From positions 78,463-142,462 of the forward strand of contig JAJPKN010000037.1 of NCBI GenBank assembly GCA_021323695.1: 64,000 nt of DNA. The letters run 5' to 3'. Below the pieces are notes generated by a model. That model saw nothing but the letters and a program-made list of their open reading frames with translations, did no database searches and had not been told where the DNA came from. This stretch comes from Actinomycetota bacterium. Its GTDB lineage: Bacteria > Actinomycetota > Acidimicrobiia > Acidimicrobiales > Palsa-688. Shown here piece after piece: positions 32,834 to 42,798 of the stretch (positions are counted from its first letter, which is position 1; every line of letters starts with the position of its first letter). A program made the translations under genes and the position numbers.

Positions 32834-33871
32834 TCAGCCGCGGTGGGCTGTGGTGAGCCAATAGGAAGGACGAGCAGGCCCGAAGCCCGCCCCGGTGACC
32901 TCGATGGCGGCGGACACCTCCTCCAGGTCGGCTTCGGCCAGCTCCAGGGTTGCCGCCGGCAGCCACCCGTCCACCTGTTGTGCTCGGCGGGCACCCACTA
33001 TTGCCCCGGTCACGCCGGGCCAGGCCAGGGCCCAGGCAACCGCTACGGCTGCCTGGGTAGTCCCGTAGCGGTCGGCGACCGGCTTCAAGGAACGGGCCAA
33101 TGCCAGGTTGCGTTGCAACCGCTCACCTTGGAACTCGGGGTCGCGGGTGCGCCAGTCGTCCTTGGCCAGCTGCGGCACTCGCTCAGCCGAAAAGGCCCCT
33201 GTGAGCAAGCCTGCCTGCATGGGGCTGTAGACGATGGCCCCGGTCGAGTGCTGGGCGCACCACTCCAGCTCCGGTGCTGCCCCGCGCTTTATGGCAGAGA
33301 ACGGCGGTTGCAGGGTGTCGACGTGGCCGACCCCCTCGGCCACCGTGAGCTGGGCGGTGCTGTGGTTGCAAAGCCCGGCCGCCCTGATCTTGCCCTCACG
33401 TTTCATCTCCAGCAGTGCCCCCCAGTAATCCTCGAGCCGGGTGCCGTCCTCGGCCGGCCAGTGGACCTGGTACAGGTCGATGCGTTCCACCTGCAAGCGG
33501 CGGAGGGAAGCCTCGAGCTCGGCCCGCAGGCTGGACGGGTTGCCCACCCTCCGGGCTGGCTTGTACGGGTCGTCGTCGTCCCACACCAGGCCGCACTTGG
33601 TGAATATGAACGGCCGGTCCTGCTCAGCCAGGCCTTGCAGGGCCCTGGCCACAACCTCTTCGGAGTGGCCGAGGCCGTACACAGCGGCGGTGTCCAACCA
33701 GTTGACCCCTGACTCGATGGCGTGACGGATGGCGGCTATGGACTCGTCGTCGTCTTGTGGGCCCCAGGAAAAGGCCCAACCACCACCACCGGCCGCCCAG
33801 GCGCCGAACCCGACGCGGGTGATGTCCATACCGGTCTTGCCCAGGGGGCGTGTAGGCAGAGTTGTACGCAT
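32834..33871 (-). CDS. Aldo/keto reductase
   Basis: A 345-residue NADPH-dependent oxidoreductase of the aldo/keto reductase superfamily (TIM barrel). Catalytic tetrad: Asp in WLDTAAVYG, Tyr in the same motif, Lys in IFTKCG, His in VHWP. GAIVGARRAQQVD near the C-terminus binds the cofactor. The substrate is not predictable; the sequence resembles the YajO/AKR11-13-type enzymes. Convergent with tyrS. ATG start at 33871. Confidence 0.93.
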   Translation of the reverse strand: MRTTLPTRPLGKTGMDITRVGFGAWAAGGGGWAFSWGPQDDDESIAAIRHAIESGVNWLDTAAVYGLGHSEEVVARALQGLAEQDRPFIFTKCGLVWDDDDPYKPARRVGNPSSLRAELEASLRRLQVERIDLYQVHWPAEDGTRLEDYWGALLEMKREGKIRAAGLCNHSTAQLTVAEGVGHVDTLQPPFSAIKRGAAPELEWCAQHSTGAIVYSPMQAGLLTGAFSAERVPQLAKDDWRTRDPEFQGERLQRNLALARSLKPVADRYGTTQAAVAVAWALAWPGVTGAIVGARRAQQVDGWLPAATLELAEADLEEVSAAIEVTGAGFGPARPSYWLTTAHRG

Positions 33872-34022
33872 GACCAGAGACTACGGCTCGGCGGCGGCCA
33901 AGGCACCTCCGGGCCCCGGTGCTCGGCGTCCCCGCACGGTGCTGGCGAGCGAAGTGCTCACCCCACACGGCCGCGACAGCTCCGAACACCACGAACACCA
34001 CCAACCGTGCCTTGACGGCGGG

Positions 34023-34211
34023 TCAGGGGCGTGGCCGGCGCAGGGCCGCCATCACCACCAAGTCGATGAGGGCGAAAAAGGCCCCCAGGCCCATGAGCGA
34101 GTACTCGGCCGGTGGCGGTTGCACCAGGTAAATAGGGGCGACGATCAAGAACGCGCATATGGCCAGCACAAATGCGTGCGAAAGGGCCTCCTCACGGCCG
34201 ACGGGTCTCAT
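34023..34211 (-). CDS. Small two-span membrane protein
   Basis: A 62-residue protein with hydrophobic segments at about 10-28 (AFVLAICAFLIVAPIYLV) and 38-55 (LMGLGAFFALIDLVVMAA). The ATG at 34211 lies 2 bases after the helicase stop on the same strand, which suggests translational coupling. No family is recognised. The frame is open upstream inside the helicase gene but that part has no hydrophobic or conserved character. Confidence 0.6.
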   Translation of the reverse strand: MRPVGREEALSHAFVLAICAFLIVAPIYLVQPPPAEYSLMGLGAFFALIDLVVMAALRRPRP

Positions 34212-34213
34212 GG

Positions 34214-36781
34214 CTAAGAGGCTATCGTCCCCACGCCAACCGGGTACAGCACGGGGGCCCCGGCGGCGTCGGACGCGTCCAGGTCCACCTCGAGCAGCAG
34301 CGCCCAATCGTGGTCGCCTAGGGGGTCATCGAGGACCTGGCGCACTCGCCAGCGCCGGCCGGCCTCTTCGAGCTGCCACAGGTCTGGCCCCCGAGCGCCC
34401 GGCCCTGTCCCGATGGCTTCGTGGCTGGCGAAGTAGGGTGCCAGGGCGGCCTCCCAACGCCGCCTGTCCCAGCCCGCACCTGCGTCCAGGTCCCCGAGCC
34501 CGTCCCAGTCTCGCCGGGAGGCCAGTTCCACGCGCCGGAAGCAGGCGTTGCGGACCATGACCCGGAACGCCCTGGCGTTGGCGGTCAGTGCCGCTGCCGG
34601 CTGGCCAGCGTCAGCGCCAGCACCACTGCCAGGCCCCCCGTCAGCTGGCCGCTCACCCCGGGCAAGGGCATCGTGGACCTTGTCTGGGTCGCGCAGCGCC
34701 TCCCATTCGTCGAGGAGGCTCGAGTCCACCTGGCGCACCATTTCCCCCAACCATTCGGTGATGTCCACCAAGGCTTCAGACTTGGCCTCCTCGGGCACGC
34801 TCTGCACCAGGGCTTTGTAGGCGTCGGACAGGTAGCGCAACAGCAGGCCCTCGGAGCGGGCCACCCCATAGAAAGCCACGTACTCCGAAAAGCTCATGGC
34901 GCGCTCGTAGAGGTCGCGCAGCACTGACTTGGGGCGGACGTTGTAGTCACGCGCCCAGGCGTGGCGGGAACGGTACGAGGCGAAGCAGTCGTACAGCAGC
35001 TCAGCCAGGGGCTTGGGGTGCTCGAGGTCGCGCAGGGCTTCGGTGCGCTCTTCGTAGCCCAGGCCCTGTTCTTTCAGGCGGGCCAGCACCTCCTTCTTGA
35101 GCCGGTCGAGCTGAGCGGCCAGCACCGGCCAGGGATCCTCGAGGGTGGACTCGACCACCGACACCACGTCCAGTTCCCAGGAGGGGGCGTCCCGGTCCAG
35201 GCGGGGTAGGACGTCCAAGATGAAGGGGCTGAGGGGCTGGTTGAGCGCGAAGTCCTCCTGGAGGTCGCTGGTGACCCGGACCCAGCGTCCCTCGCTGTCG
35301 GGTTGGGGCAGCTTCTCGACCACCCCGGCGGCCAGCAGCGACCGGTACATGGCGATGGCCTGGCGGGCCAACCGGCGTTGGGACGGGCGGTCCTCGTCAT
35401 TGTCCAAGAGCAACCGTTTCATGGCCACCCGGCCGTCGCCCGGGCGGCTCAGCACATTGAGCAGCATGGAGTGGCTGACCTTGAAGCTCGAAGGCAGGGG
35501 CTCGGGCTGCGACGCGACCAGCCGCCTGAACGTCCCTTCGTCCCAGTGGACAAAACCTTTGGGGGGCTTCGCCTTTGCAAGCTTGCGTTTCTTGGCTGAG
35601 CCTTCGGCTGCCCGCGACCGGGCCTTTTCGTTCTCGGCGACGTGCTCGGGGGCCTGTACGACCACTGTGCCGGCCGGGTCGTAGCCCGCCCTGCCCGCCC
35701 TGCCCGCCATCTGGTGGAACTCCCGGGCGGTCAGCAGCCGGCTGGCCGACCCGTCGAACTTGGACAGGGAGGTGAACAGCACCGTCCTGATCGGCAGGTT
35801 TATCCCCACCCCCAAGGTGTCTGTACCGCAGACCACCTTCAGCAGCCCCTGCTGGCTCAGGCGTTCTACCAGCCGCCGGTACTTGGGGAGCATGCCCGCG
35901 TGGTGAGCACCTATGCCGTGGTGCAGTAGCCGTGACAGTACCCGGCCGAAGCCAGGGCCGAAGCGGGAACCGGCGATGGCACGAGCTATGGCCTCGCGCT
36001 CGGGCCGGCTTGTCAAGGGAGCGCTGGTGAGGGCTTGGGCCCGTTCCACAGCAGCTTTTTGGGTGAAATGGACTACGTAAATAGGTGCCAAGCCCTCGGC
36101 TAGGATATCGGCGATGGTCTCGTGCAACAGGGCCCGGGAATAACGGAAGTCCAAGGGCACAGGGCGTTCGAGGGAACTGACGACAGTGACCGCCCGCCCG
36201 GTGCGCCGTTGCAGGCTGGCCACGAGGTGCTCGACGTTCCCCAGCGTCGCCGACATCAGGACGAACTGCGTGCCCCGCAGCTCTATCAGGGGCACCTGCC
36301 AGGCCCAACCCCGGTCAGGGTCAGCGTAGTAATGGAACTCGTCCATTACCACGAGGTCTGCGGGCGTCTCTTCGCCGTGGCGCAGGGAAAGGTTGGCCAG
36401 GACTTCGGCCGTGCAGCAGATGACCGGGGCACTGGGGTTTATCGAGGCGTCGCCCGTCAACATCCCCACCCGTTCTGGGCCGAGCTGCTGGCACAGGTCG
36501 AAGAACTTCTCCGACACCAACGCTTTGATGGGAGCCGTGTACCATGAGCGCCGGCCGGCGGCCAGGGTGGCCAGGTGGGCCCCGAGGGCGACCAGGCTCT
36601 TGCCCGAACCGGTCGGTGTGCCCACGACCACGTGGTCACCCGACAGCACGGCGAGCAGGGCTTCTTCCTGGCTGGGGTACAGTTGCAGCCCGCGAGCCCC
36701 CGCCCAGTGCACGAAAGCTTCGAACAGTGCGTCTGGGCCGGTGCTCAGAGCGGGGCCCAGGTAGTCGGCCAGTACTGTCAT
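34214..36781 (-). CDS. Ski2-like DEAD/DEAH-box helicase with DUF3516
   Basis: An 855-residue superfamily 2 helicase. Walker A GTPTGSGKS (about residues 54-62), DEFH box in VVMDEFHYY, motif III SAT, and motif VI QMAGRAGRAG are complete. The C-terminal 400 residues match DUF3516, seen in actinobacterial Ski2-like RNA helicases. It probably remodels RNA. It is divergent from the RDD gene, with only 51 bases between the starts, so the promoters must overlap. Confidence 0.92.
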   Translation of the reverse strand: MTVLADYLGPALSTGPDALFEAFVHWAGARGLQLYPSQEEALLAVLSGDHVVVGTPTGSGKSLVALGAHLATLAAGRRSWYTAPIKALVSEKFFDLCQQLGPERVGMLTGDASINPSAPVICCTAEVLANLSLRHGEETPADLVVMDEFHYYADPDRGWAWQVPLIELRGTQFVLMSATLGNVEHLVASLQRRTGRAVTVVSSLERPVPLDFRYSRALLHETIADILAEGLAPIYVVHFTQKAAVERAQALTSAPLTSRPEREAIARAIAGSRFGPGFGRVLSRLLHHGIGAHHAGMLPKYRRLVERLSQQGLLKVVCGTDTLGVGINLPIRTVLFTSLSKFDGSASRLLTAREFHQMAGRAGRAGYDPAGTVVVQAPEHVAENEKARSRAAEGSAKKRKLAKAKPPKGFVHWDEGTFRRLVASQPEPLPSSFKVSHSMLLNVLSRPGDGRVAMKRLLLDNDEDRPSQRRLARQAIAMYRSLLAAGVVEKLPQPDSEGRWVRVTSDLQEDFALNQPLSPFILDVLPRLDRDAPSWELDVVSVVESTLEDPWPVLAAQLDRLKKEVLARLKEQGLGYEERTEALRDLEHPKPLAELLYDCFASYRSRHAWARDYNVRPKSVLRDLYERAMSFSEYVAFYGVARSEGLLLRYLSDAYKALVQSVPEEAKSEALVDITEWLGEMVRQVDSSLLDEWEALRDPDKVHDALARGERPADGGPGSGAGADAGQPAAALTANARAFRVMVRNACFRRVELASRRDWDGLGDLDAGAGWDRRRWEAALAPYFASHEAIGTGPGARGPDLWQLEEAGRRWRVRQVLDDPLGDHDWALLLEVDLDASDAAGAPVLYPVGVGTIAS

Positions 36782-36832
36782 CGCGAGCGGTGCCGTGGCA
36801 TACTACGACAATCTCCTAGTGAAAGGCCGACG

Positions 36833-37489
36833 GTGACCAACGACCCTCAGGATCCTGGCTCCGACTGGGGCGCGCCTCCACCTGGCAGCGGGCCACCCTA
36901 CGCTCCCGGCTCGCCTCCAGGGGGTTGGGACGCGCCCGCCAGCGGCTGGGGCGCGCCGGGCGGCCAACCGCCCTACGGAGGCCAGCCGCCCTACGGAGGC
37001 CAGTCGCTCCCACCCTACGGGCAGTTCGGAGGGCCGGCCAGCAGCTGGGTGCCTCCCGCCACCGGCCAACTGGCTGACTGGGGTTCCCGAGCCGGGGCTT
37101 TCCTCATCGACTGGCTCATGATCTTCGTCCCCAGCTTCATATTGGACATATTGACCGGCTACACCAAGGGCGTAGCTTTCGAGGTGATCGGTTGGCTGTG
37201 GGGGATCGGCATGTGGACGTGGTTCTCGGTGCAGGTGGGCAGTTCGGGGTCGTCGCCGGGGATGCGTACCGTGGGCCTCAAGTGCGTGAGCAAGGCCACT
37301 GGCCAGTACCTGGGGCCAGGCATGGCCATCGCCCGGTGGCTGCTCCACATCATCGATTCGGCCATATGCCTTGTGGGCTGGCTGTTCCCCATCTGGGACG
37401 CCAACCGCCAAACACTGGCTGACAAGGTGATCGGTTCGGTCGTGGTACGCGCGCCCGCCGAGGGTTTCAGCCTTGTCCCCAGGCAGTAG
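36833..37489 (+). CDS. RDD-family membrane protein with Pro/Gly-rich N-terminus
   Basis: A 218-residue protein. Residues 1-80 are rich in Pro, Gly and Tyr with a duplicated GGQPPYGG unit. The RDD domain follows (about 85-205): GSRAGAFLIDWLMIFVP contains the Arg-Asp signature, with three membrane spans, and GMRTVGLKCVSK and DANRQTLADKVIGSVVV are the other conserved pieces. Function of the family is mostly unknown; some members move ions. GTG 36833 is chosen because it starts 51 bases from the divergent helicase gene. The stop overlaps the next gene. Confidence 0.87.
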   Translation: MTNDPQDPGSDWGAPPPGSGPPYAPGSPPGGWDAPASGWGAPGGQPPYGGQPPYGGQSLPPYGQFGGPASSWVPPATGQLADWGSRAGAFLIDWLMIFVPSFILDILTGYTKGVAFEVIGWLWGIGMWTWFSVQVGSSGSSPGMRTVGLKCVSKATGQYLGPGMAIARWLLHIIDSAICLVGWLFPIWDANRQTLADKVIGSVVVRAPAEGFSLVPRQ

Positions 37490-37943
37490 GCTGCTGGTCG
37501 CTGCTGGCCCCCTCGCGGGGGTGGGGGCCAGGGCCAGGTCGTGGCGTGCCTGGCGGCAACCGTTGGCGGCTGCTAGTGCCGGTGCCGCCTTGACCGGGAC
37601 GGTGGCCCTGGCCAACCCTTTCCAGCACCACCTCTGGCCCCCCTGCCCCCTGCACCGCCTGACGGGGTTGTGGTGCCCGTTTTGCGGGGGGACCCGCGCC
37701 CTGTGGGCCGCGGCCCACCTGCAGTTCCGGCTCATGGTGCACGAAGACGTGCTGCTGCCAGCCGTCGCCTTCCTGGCTGCTTGGGGCTGGTTGGCCTGGC
37801 TGGGCAGGTCGACGGGGTGGTGGCAGTGGCCCGACCCCCGAAACCCGAAGGTGGAAGCGGTGGCCGCCGCTGTGCTCGTGTGCTTCACTGTGCTGCGCAA
37901 CCTGCCCTGGTTGGCCGTGCTGGCGCCGCTCGGGAGGACATGA
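37473..37943 (+). CDS. DUF2752 membrane protein
   Basis: A 156-residue protein of the DUF2752 family. The signature CPLHRLTGLWCPFCGGTR (about residues 58-75) has the conserved cysteines, and RALWAAAHLQF follows. Three hydrophobic segments are seen (about 33-48, 92-108, 130-147). Function unknown. The TTG at 37473 overlaps the last 17 bases of the RDD gene, so the two are probably one operon. Confidence 0.85.
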   Translation: MSPGSRLLVAAGPLAGVGARARSWRAWRQPLAAASAGAALTGTVALANPFQHHLWPPCPLHRLTGLWCPFCGGTRALWAAAHLQFRLMVHEDVLLPAVAFLAAWGWLAWLGRSTGWWQWPDPRNPKVEAVAAAVLVCFTVLRNLPWLAVLAPLGRT

Positions 37944-38016
37944 ACACCCTTCGCTCCGCCGTTGGCCGGGCCGTCCGCCCGCAGGTAGCCGCTCGTGGTG
38001 GTGCCGGGCCCGTCAG

Positions 38017-38547
38017 TCAGAGGGGTGTCGAGATGCCCACCCCGCCCCGGGTGGTTGCGCCGTAGCGCCGCTTCTCTCGGGCTATGTCCAGGTGCGAGAT
38101 GCGGGAACGGGCAGCCAGGGCGGCTTCGTCCAGCAGCTTGGCGGGGACGACCCAGGCGAGCTCGAGCTCCAGCCCGTCGGGATCCCTGGCGTAGATGCTC
38201 TTGGTGGTGCCGTGGTCGCTCGCTCCGACCAACGCGCCCACCTTGGCCAGTTCGGCACCCAGGCGTTCGAGCTCGTCGAGGGTGTCCACCTCCCAGGCCA
38301 GGTGGTAGAGGCCAACCGGGCGCGCCCTGGAGCTGGCCGCGGGTGCCGGTGGCTCGGCCGGTGCAGCCGGGCCCACGCTGAACAGCCCCAGGTCATGGTC
38401 ATTGGTCGAGCCCGGCGCCCGGAGGAACACCGCTCCGGGGAAACCCATCGGGAGCCGCTCGAAGCCGAGGACCGTCTGGTAGAAGCGGGCCGAGGCCTCC
38501 GCGTCGCGTACGTACAAGACGGCGTGGTTCAGGCCTCTCACCGGCAT
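38017..38547 (-). CDS. VOC-family (glyoxalase/dioxygenase-like) protein
   Basis: A 176-residue vicinal-oxygen-chelate protein. HAVLYVRDAEASARFYQTVLGF is the first beta-alpha-beta module with a metal His; LYHLAWEVDTLDELERLG and SIYARDPDGLELELAW contain the second His and the Glu. It resembles catechol 2,3-dioxygenase-like enzymes, but a hydrolase or isomerase role is equally possible. ATG 38547 (MPVRGLNHAV) is preferred to 38595. The last 30 residues are past the fold. Confidence 0.88.
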   Translation of the reverse strand: MPVRGLNHAVLYVRDAEASARFYQTVLGFERLPMGFPGAVFLRAPGSTNDHDLGLFSVGPAAPAEPPAPAASSRARPVGLYHLAWEVDTLDELERLGAELAKVGALVGASDHGTTKSIYARDPDGLELELAWVVPAKLLDEAALAARSRISHLDIAREKRRYGATTRGGVGISTPL

Positions 38548-38739
38548 GAGCCATTTGTACCGCCTCTGTGCCCTCTGCCGGCAACCCTCTGGCAAAGTCG
38601 CAGGTATGGCTGTGGTGTGGGGATGGCTGCGGCGTGCGCCCGGTAGTTCTGGGGCACGGGCGAGCAGGCCGGCAGCAACTGGCCTCTGGTAGCCCGATTG
38701 GCCCGCGCCAGGAGCACCTCAACTAGGCTTCGCGGCAAG

Positions 38740-39294
38740 ATGAGAGCACACGTTGCCACCTGGTCTGCCGTCCTCGCTTGCACGGCGGTGGCCTTGAGCG
38801 CCTGCGGGGCGTCAGTGGCCCAAGGCGGGCAGAACGCCGCCACCCACCCGGCCTCGGGCATCTTCGTCTCGCCCACTGTCGGGGCCGGGGACGTGTCCGC
38901 CCAGCCGGCCCCCCTGCCCCCCTACCAGCCACCGTCTAGCGCTCCGCCGCCGGTGCTCCCGCCCGGCCAGCTGGCCACCGTGGCTGCGGTCCAGTCCGCC
39001 GTCCACGGAGGTTGTTGGCAGGACGCCCGTGCGGGCAACGTCTATGGGGCCTACGACCAGCACTTTTGGTGGCAGGGCAACTGTTGGGACACCATCGGCC
39101 AGGTCACTATTGAGCTGTACCCGAGTGCCGCCCGGGCCGCGGCAGCCCAGTACCACCACAGCCCGGTGCCCCTGTTGGCCCGTTACCGGGACGGCGCCGT
39201 GCTGGTGGACGTGTACTCGAACGCGCCTTTGTCGGTGGTGGCTGCTCTCGACGCGGTGGCGGGCCTCACGCCAGTCCCCGGTTACGGTTCCTGA
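38740..39294 (+). CDS. Putative lipoprotein
   Basis: A 184-residue secreted protein. Residues 1-22 are a signal peptide that ends in a lipobox, VALSAC, so Cys22 is probably lipid-modified. A Pro-rich linker (about 50-80) follows, then a domain with three Cys and many Trp/Tyr residues (GGCWQDARAGN, HFWWQGNCWDTIG). No family assigned. The start ATG 38740 gives a good signal peptide; the frame extends upstream to 38698. Confidence 0.75.
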   Translation: MRAHVATWSAVLACTAVALSACGASVAQGGQNAATHPASGIFVSPTVGAGDVSAQPAPLPPYQPPSSAPPPVLPPGQLATVAAVQSAVHGGCWQDARAGNVYGAYDQHFWWQGNCWDTIGQVTIELYPSAARAAAAQYHHSPVPLLARYRDGAVLVDVYSNAPLSVVAALDAVAGLTPVPGYGS

Positions 39295-39586
39295 AGCTGG
39301 CCGGAGGACCTGCAGCTGCACCACTGACCTGCGCCTAGCTTGCCGGACCGGCTGCAGGTGGCAAGGGCTCATCGCGATCGGGCCCGGCCCGGCCTCCTCG
39401 GGCCAGTTCCCGGCCCGCTCAGAAAGGGCTGCTAACCTGCTCCCCCAGGAGCGCCGGAGCAGGCTCTGAGCGTCCCGGTCCGAGGGTCGCGGCTTGTGCC
39501 GGCTTGGCGTCCCTGTTTTTCATCTTGACCTTACGGTGCCTCGGCCCGGGGCGCGCGTGAGCTGTGACAGACAAGGAAAAGAGGCC
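39295..39586. other. Leader region of araA
   Basis: A 292-bp gap. TTGACC near 39528 could be a -35 element but no -10 follows at the right distance. No operator palindrome was recognised. Confidence 0.4.
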
Positions 39587-41110
39587 ATGAGCACGATGTC
39601 TAGGACCGAGGGCCGGCCGGTGTGCTGGTTCCTCACCGGGAGCCAGCCGCTGTACGGGGAGGAGACCCTCCGCCAAGTGGACCGCCAAGCCCGCCAGGTT
39701 GTCGCGACCCTCAACCAGGCCGGTGACATCCCGGTCGAGGTCGTCATGCAGCCGGTGCTGACCGAGGCGGACGCGATCAGGTCGGTCTGCATGGAGGCCA
39801 ACCGGGCCGACGACTGTATAGGGGTGGTGGCCTGGATGCACACCTTCTCACCGGCCCGGTCGTGGATCGCCGGCCTCAAGGTCCTGGACAAGCCGCTGTT
39901 GCACTTGCACACCCAGGCCAACGTTTCGTTGCCCTGGTCCACCATCGACATGGACTTCATGAACCTCAACCAGGCCGCCCACGGCGACCGGGAGTTCGGT
40001 TACCTCCTGGCCCGCCTGGGGGTACGCCGCAAGACAGTTGTCGGCCACGCCTCCGATGCCGCGCTACGGGCCCGGGTTGCCTCCTGGGCCAGAGCCGCGC
40101 TCGGGGTGCGTGCCGCCCGCCGCCTGCGCCTGGCCCGCTTCGGCGACAACATGCGGGACGTGGCCGTCACCGAGGGCGACAAAGTCGAAGCCCAGGTGCG
40201 CTTCGGCGCCGACGTCAAGGCCTACGGGGTCAACGACCTGGTCGCCGCGGTGGACAGCGCCACCGATGCCGAAGTCGATGACCTGGTGAGCGAGTACGCA
40301 GAACGCTATGAGCTCGCCCCCGAGTTGGCCAAGGGGGCTGACCGCCACCCGTCGCTACGGGAGGCAGCCCGGATCGAGGCCGGGCTGAGGGCCTTCCTCG
40401 GCTCCGGTGGGTTCGATGCCTTTACGACCAACTTCCAAGACCTGGGCGGGCTGCGCCAGCTCCCGGGGATCTCGGTCCAACGGCTCATGCACGACGGTTA
40501 CGGTTTTGGGGCTGAGGGGGACTGGAAGACGGCTGTGCTCGTCCGGGCCCTCAAGGTGATGGCCGAGGGCTTGCCCGGAGGGACTTCGTTCATGGAGGAC
40601 TACACCTACCATTTCGGGCCGGGTGAGCCCAAGATCCTGGGCGCCCACATGCTGGAGGTCTGCCCGAGCATTGCCGCCGGTACGCCCCGGGCAGAGGTCC
40701 ACCCTCTCAGCATCGGCAACCGGGAGGACCCGGTGCGGCTTGTTTTCGACGCTGCCCCGGGGCCAGCGTTCGTTGTAGGGCTGTTGGACCTGGGTGACCG
40801 TTTCCGGCTGGTTGCCAACGACGTGGAGGTGGTGGCCCCGGACGAGCCTTTGCCTCGCCTCCCCGTCGCCCGGGCGGTCTGGAAACCGGCCCCGAGCCTG
40901 GCCACCTCGGCCGCGTGCTGGCTCAGCGCCGGGGGCCCGCACCATACGGTGCTGTCGTCGGCCCTGAGCACCGAGACCCTGGAAGACTTCGCCGAGCTCC
41001 TCGGGGTCGAGCTCGTCCGGATCGGCCCGGGCACCGAGCCGTCCGGGTTCCTCCGCGAGCTGCGCTGGAACGACGCCTACTACCGGCTGTTCCCGGCTGG
41101 CTCCCGCTGA
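39587..41110 (+). CDS. araA: L-arabinose isomerase
   Basis: Converts L-arabinose to L-ribulose using Mn2+. At 507 residues it has the normal length. [19 protein letters not shown] and [22 protein letters not shown] are family motifs; the metal ligands lie in GAEGDWKTA (Glu), [10 protein letters not shown] (Glu) and [12 protein letters not shown] (His). ATG 39587 (after AAGGAAAAGAGG) is the only sensible start. No araB, araD or sugar transporter gene accompanies it, so the rest of the pathway must be elsewhere or missing. The stop overlaps the cobQ frame. Confidence 0.95.
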   Translation: MSTMSRTEGRPVCWFLTGSQPLYGEETLRQVDRQARQVVATLNQAGDIPVEVVMQPVLTEADAIRSVCMEANRADDCIGVVAWMHTFSPARSWIAGLKVLDKPLLHLHTQANVSLPWSTIDMDFMNLNQAAHGDREFGYLLARLGVRRKTVVGHASDAALRARVASWARAALGVRAARRLRLARFGDNMRDVAVTEGDKVEAQVRFGADVKAYGVNDLVAAVDSATDAEVDDLVSEYAERYELAPELAKGADRHPSLREAARIEAGLRAFLGSGGFDAFTTNFQDLGGLRQLPGISVQRLMHDGYGFGAEGDWKTAVLVRALKVMAEGLPGGTSFMEDYTYHFGPGEPKILGAHMLEVCPSIAAGTPRAEVHPLSIGNREDPVRLVFDAAPGPAFVVGLLDLGDRFRLVANDVEVVAPDEPLPRLPVARAVWKPAPSLATSAACWLSAGGPHHTVLSSALSTETLEDFAELLGVELVRIGPGTEPSGFLRELRWNDAYYRLFPAGSR

Positions 41111-42558
41111 AAGCCGCACGCGCCGCCCGACCACCGGCCCTCGTCGTCTGGGGCACCTCGAGCTGCGCAGGCAAGAGCCTGCTGGCCACCGCACTGTGCG
41201 CGTGGTTGCGCCGCCGCGGGCTGCGGGTGGTGCCGTTCAAGGCGCAGAACATGTCGAACAACGCCCGGGTGGCCGACGGTGGGGAGATCGGCGCGGCCCA
41301 GTACTTCCAGGCCCTGGCGGCGGGGGTGGTGCCCGATGTGAGGCACAACCCGGTCTTGGTGAAGCCCGAGCCCGGCGTGCGCAGCCAGGTGGTGGTGCTG
41401 GGCCAGGTGGACCGGGCCCTGACCGAGCTGCCCTGGCCCGAGCGGGCTGAGAGGCTGTGGCCGGTAGCCCGTGCGGCCTACAACTCGGTGGCGCGGGGGG
41501 CCGACGTAGTGGTGATCGAAGGGGCCGGCAGCCCTGCCGAAGTCAACTTGGCCCGGGGGGACCTGGCCAACCTGCGCATCAGCCGCCACGCTCGTGCCCG
41601 GGCCATCCTGGTCTCCGACATCGACCGGGGCGGGGCCTTTGCCCACCTGTACGGGACGTGGTCGCTGCTGAGGGACGCGGACCGGGCCCGGCTGGGTGGG
41701 TTCGTGCTCAACCGCTTCCAGGGCGACCCCGCCCTGCTCGCGCCCGGCCCAGAGATCCTCCAAAGGCTGACCGGTGTCCCCACCATCGGTGTGGTGCCCC
41801 TGGTGGACCACGGCTTGCCCGACGAAGACGGTGCCGGCTCTTCGCCCGCCCGCGGCACCGGGCGGCGGGCCCGCATCGTCCGGGGCCCAGCTGCCTCCAA
41901 CCTGGACGAGTGGTGGGCGCTCAGGGACGCCAGTGACTGCCGGTGGGCCACCACCCCTGGCGACCTTGCTGACGCTGAGCTGGTCGTGGTACCCGGCTCC
42001 AAGTTCCCCGTGGCCGACCTGGCCTGGCTGCGGGCCAGCGGGGTGGGTGACGCACTGGTGGCTGCGCACTGCCGGGGCGTGCCCATCTTGGCTGTCTGCG
42101 GGGGGGCGCAGGTGCTGGGTGAAGCCATAATCGACCCTCATGGGGTGGAAATGGCCGGACGTCACCCCGGTCTGGGCCTGCTCCCGGCAGTCACCGTCTT
42201 TTCGGCTACCAAGCAGGTCCACCGTACCCGGGCCCGCTTCCGGGCGGACCTGCCTGCGCCGTGGGCCGCCCTGGCTGGCCTCGAAGTGGAAGGTTACGAG
42301 GTCCACTTCGGCTCCACGGTCCCGCGGGTGCCTCTGCCACCCGTGTTCAGCGATGGTTCTGGGGTCGTGAGCGGCCCCGTGCTCGCTGTCTATGCCCACG
42401 GGCTGTGCGAGGACCCTCGAGTGGTGCAAGCCCTGGTGGGAAGGGCTCCGCCCCGCTCGCTCGACGACGTCTTCGCGGGCTTGGCCGACCTGGTCGACCG
42501 GCACCTGGCCACGAGCACCCTGCTCGCCTTGGTGGGCGGGGGAGGCGGCGACCCCTGA
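41107..42558 (+). CDS. cobQ: Cobyric acid synthase
   Basis: Glutamine-dependent amidase of the corrin side chains in vitamin B12 synthesis. The N-terminal dethiobiotin-synthetase-like ATPase has [12 protein letters not shown] and [21 protein letters not shown] and [10 protein letters not shown] follow. The C-terminal type 1 glutaminase domain has the nucleophile Cys in [11 protein letters not shown] and the His in VYAHGL. No ATG, GTG or TTG lies close to the conserved N-terminus. CTG 41107, overlapping the araA stop as CTGA, gives the expected length (483 aa). GTG 40915, far inside araA, is the next in-frame start. The start is therefore uncertain. Confidence 0.9.
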   Translation: MKAARAARPPALVVWGTSSCAGKSLLATALCAWLRRRGLRVVPFKAQNMSNNARVADGGEIGAAQYFQALAAGVVPDVRHNPVLVKPEPGVRSQVVVLGQVDRALTELPWPERAERLWPVARAAYNSVARGADVVVIEGAGSPAEVNLARGDLANLRISRHARARAILVSDIDRGGAFAHLYGTWSLLRDADRARLGGFVLNRFQGDPALLAPGPEILQRLTGVPTIGVVPLVDHGLPDEDGAGSSPARGTGRRARIVRGPAASNLDEWWALRDASDCRWATTPGDLADAELVVVPGSKFPVADLAWLRASGVGDALVAAHCRGVPILAVCGGAQVLGEAIIDPHGVEMAGRHPGLGLLPAVTVFSATKQVHRTRARFRADLPAPWAALAGLEVEGYEVHFGSTVPRVPLPPVFSDGSGVVSGPVLAVYAHGLCEDPRVVQALVGRAPPRSLDDVFAGLADLVDRHLATSTLLALVGGGGGDP

Positions 42559-42635
42559 AGCTTGACGAGGTAGCCCACCCCCTGGCCGGGCCGCCCGAGC
42601 TTACCCCGACCTAACTGGGCTGTTGTCGGCCGCCA

Positions 42636-42767
42636 ATGGGTGGCTTGACGGCGTCGGTCTTCCGGCCCGGGCACTACGGGGTACGCGTCGAGGACATCGT
42701 GGTTTGCGAGCCGTCGGGCGGCCGCAAGCTCAACGAGCACCCGGTGGCCATGGTGGCCAACGAGTGA
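42636..42767 (+). pseudogene. C-terminal remnant of an M24 (Xaa-Pro aminopeptidase) gene
   Basis: A 43-residue frame reads GLTASVFRPGHYGVRVEDIV, then GGRKLNEHP, and stops at 42765. The pattern PGxYGVRVEDIV...RxLNE is the end of M24 metallopeptidases such as aminopeptidase P and Xaa-Pro dipeptidase, where the Glu in RVEDIV binds metal. All upstream parts of the gene are absent. It lies between cobQ and the MFS gene. Confidence 0.7.
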
Positions 42768-42798
42768 CAGGGTTGCACTGCGGTGGGATGATGGCCGG

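Noticed and set aside
37940..38065. 41-codon plus-strand frame after the DUF2752 gene
   Set aside because: Overlaps the 3' end of the VOC gene and shows no conserved or hydrophobic pattern.
41080..42504. 474-codon minus-strand frame
   Set aside because: Antisense to cobQ; no family features.
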